Assembly (NCBI GenBank): GCA_001508595.1
Contig: LGHA01000071.1
Location: forward strand, 1 to 6,395
DNA: 6,395 bases
Direction: 5' to 3'
Source: Anaerolineaceae bacterium 46_22
GTDB taxonomy: Bacteria > Chloroflexota > Anaerolineae > Anaerolineales > Anaerolineaceae
Positions 6,196 to 6,395 of this stretch are shown piece after piece (the stretch's first letter is position 1; each line of letters opens with the position of its first letter). The notes beneath the pieces are model-generated. The model saw only the letters and a list, made by a program, of their open reading frames with translations. It was not told where the DNA came from and did not search any database. The position numbers and the translations under genes were made by a program.

Positions 6196-6201
6196 AGGAG
6201 G
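6196..6201 (+). promoter_or_regulatory. Shine-Dalgarno motif of the lipid kinase gene, long spacing
   Basis: A full AGGAGG lies 14 nt before the ATG at 6216, longer than usual. A TAA at 6207-6209 closes the frame just upstream, so no earlier in-frame start exists and the ATG stands. The long AT-rich spacer may lower initiation. Confidence 0.55.
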
Positions 6202-6215
6202 AAATAATAAAGCCC

Positions 6216-6395
6216 ATGTCAGTAAAAGCCTATGTCGTTTTAAATCCCGTTGCAGGTCAAAGTGATCCAGATGAGATTCGTGCCGTATTCCATCGCGCCC
6301 ATGATAAAGGATTGTGGGATTTTGATTTGTATGAAACGACCGGGGAAGAAGACCTTAAAGCTGTTGTCACAAGTGCACTGAATGAAGATTATGAT
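6216..6395 (+). CDS. N-terminal part of a diacylglycerol kinase/YegS-type lipid kinase (runs off window)
   Basis: The first 60 residues are visible and remain open at the window end. MSVKAYVVLNPVAG gives a beta strand followed by the NPVAG motif (10-14), the nucleotide-binding signature of the DAGK catalytic family (DgkB, YegS, sphingosine/ceramide kinase-like). These soluble or peripheral enzymes transfer phosphate from ATP to diacylglycerol or related lipids. An amphipathic helix (DPDEIRAVFHRAH) and a strand ending in the conserved acidic-Thr stretch (YETTGEEDLKAVV, 39-51) follow, as expected for the family. The GGDGT motif would lie past the window end, so substrate type cannot be judged. 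It starts 110 nt after the region-1.1-like gene. Confidence 0.8.
   Translation, partial: MSVKAYVVLNPVAGQSDPDEIRAVFHRAHDKGLWDFDLYETTGEEDLKAVVTSALNEDYD

Overview
The window looks like chromosomal DNA of a Gram-positive-like or Chloroflexota-type bacterium, with an Anaerolineae-like lineage as my best guess. The basis is moderate GC, a compact RpoD that keeps region 1.1 but lacks the large non-conserved insert of proteobacterial sigma-70, and a membrane FHA protein paired with a PP2C phosphatase. The taxonomic placement is inference from gene style only. I see no insertion sequence, phage gene or CRISPR array.

Layout: (i) Positions 1-3095 are a plus-strand signalling cluster. It holds the last 27 codons of an unidentified gene, a membrane protein with an outside VWA-like domain and a cytoplasmic FHA domain, and, overlapping it by 4 bp, a membrane-anchored PP2C Ser/Thr phosphatase with a Thr/Pro-rich outer tail. 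(ii) Positions 3152-3474 are a small stable-RNA unit: an extended -10 promoter, tRNA-Ser(UGA), tRNA-Ser(GCU) and a strong intrinsic terminator that can also serve the facing gene. (iii) Positions 3497-4250 carry a convergent minus-strand gene for an unrecognised exported, possibly lipid-anchored, Cys-containing protein. It has its own promoter, and a perfect 9-bp inverted repeat abuts its stop codon. (iv) Positions 4319-5687 carry the RpoD/SigA-type sigma factor with its candidate promoter. (v) Positions 5753-6105 carry a small acidic protein that reads as a free-standing copy of sigma region 1.1. (vi) Position 6216 to the window end is the start of a diacylglycerol kinase/YegS-type lipid kinase.

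How the genes may work together: the FHA protein and phosphatase probably act in one reversible Ser/Thr phosphorylation circuit across the membrane, with the kinase lying elsewhere. The most unusual item is the gene at 5836-6105. It matches region 1.1 of the adjacent sigma factor at about 23 of 54 positions without gaps (counted by eye), has no other sigma region, and seems to have its own promoter. It could act in trans on RNA polymerase or on the sigma factor, but that role is a hypothesis.
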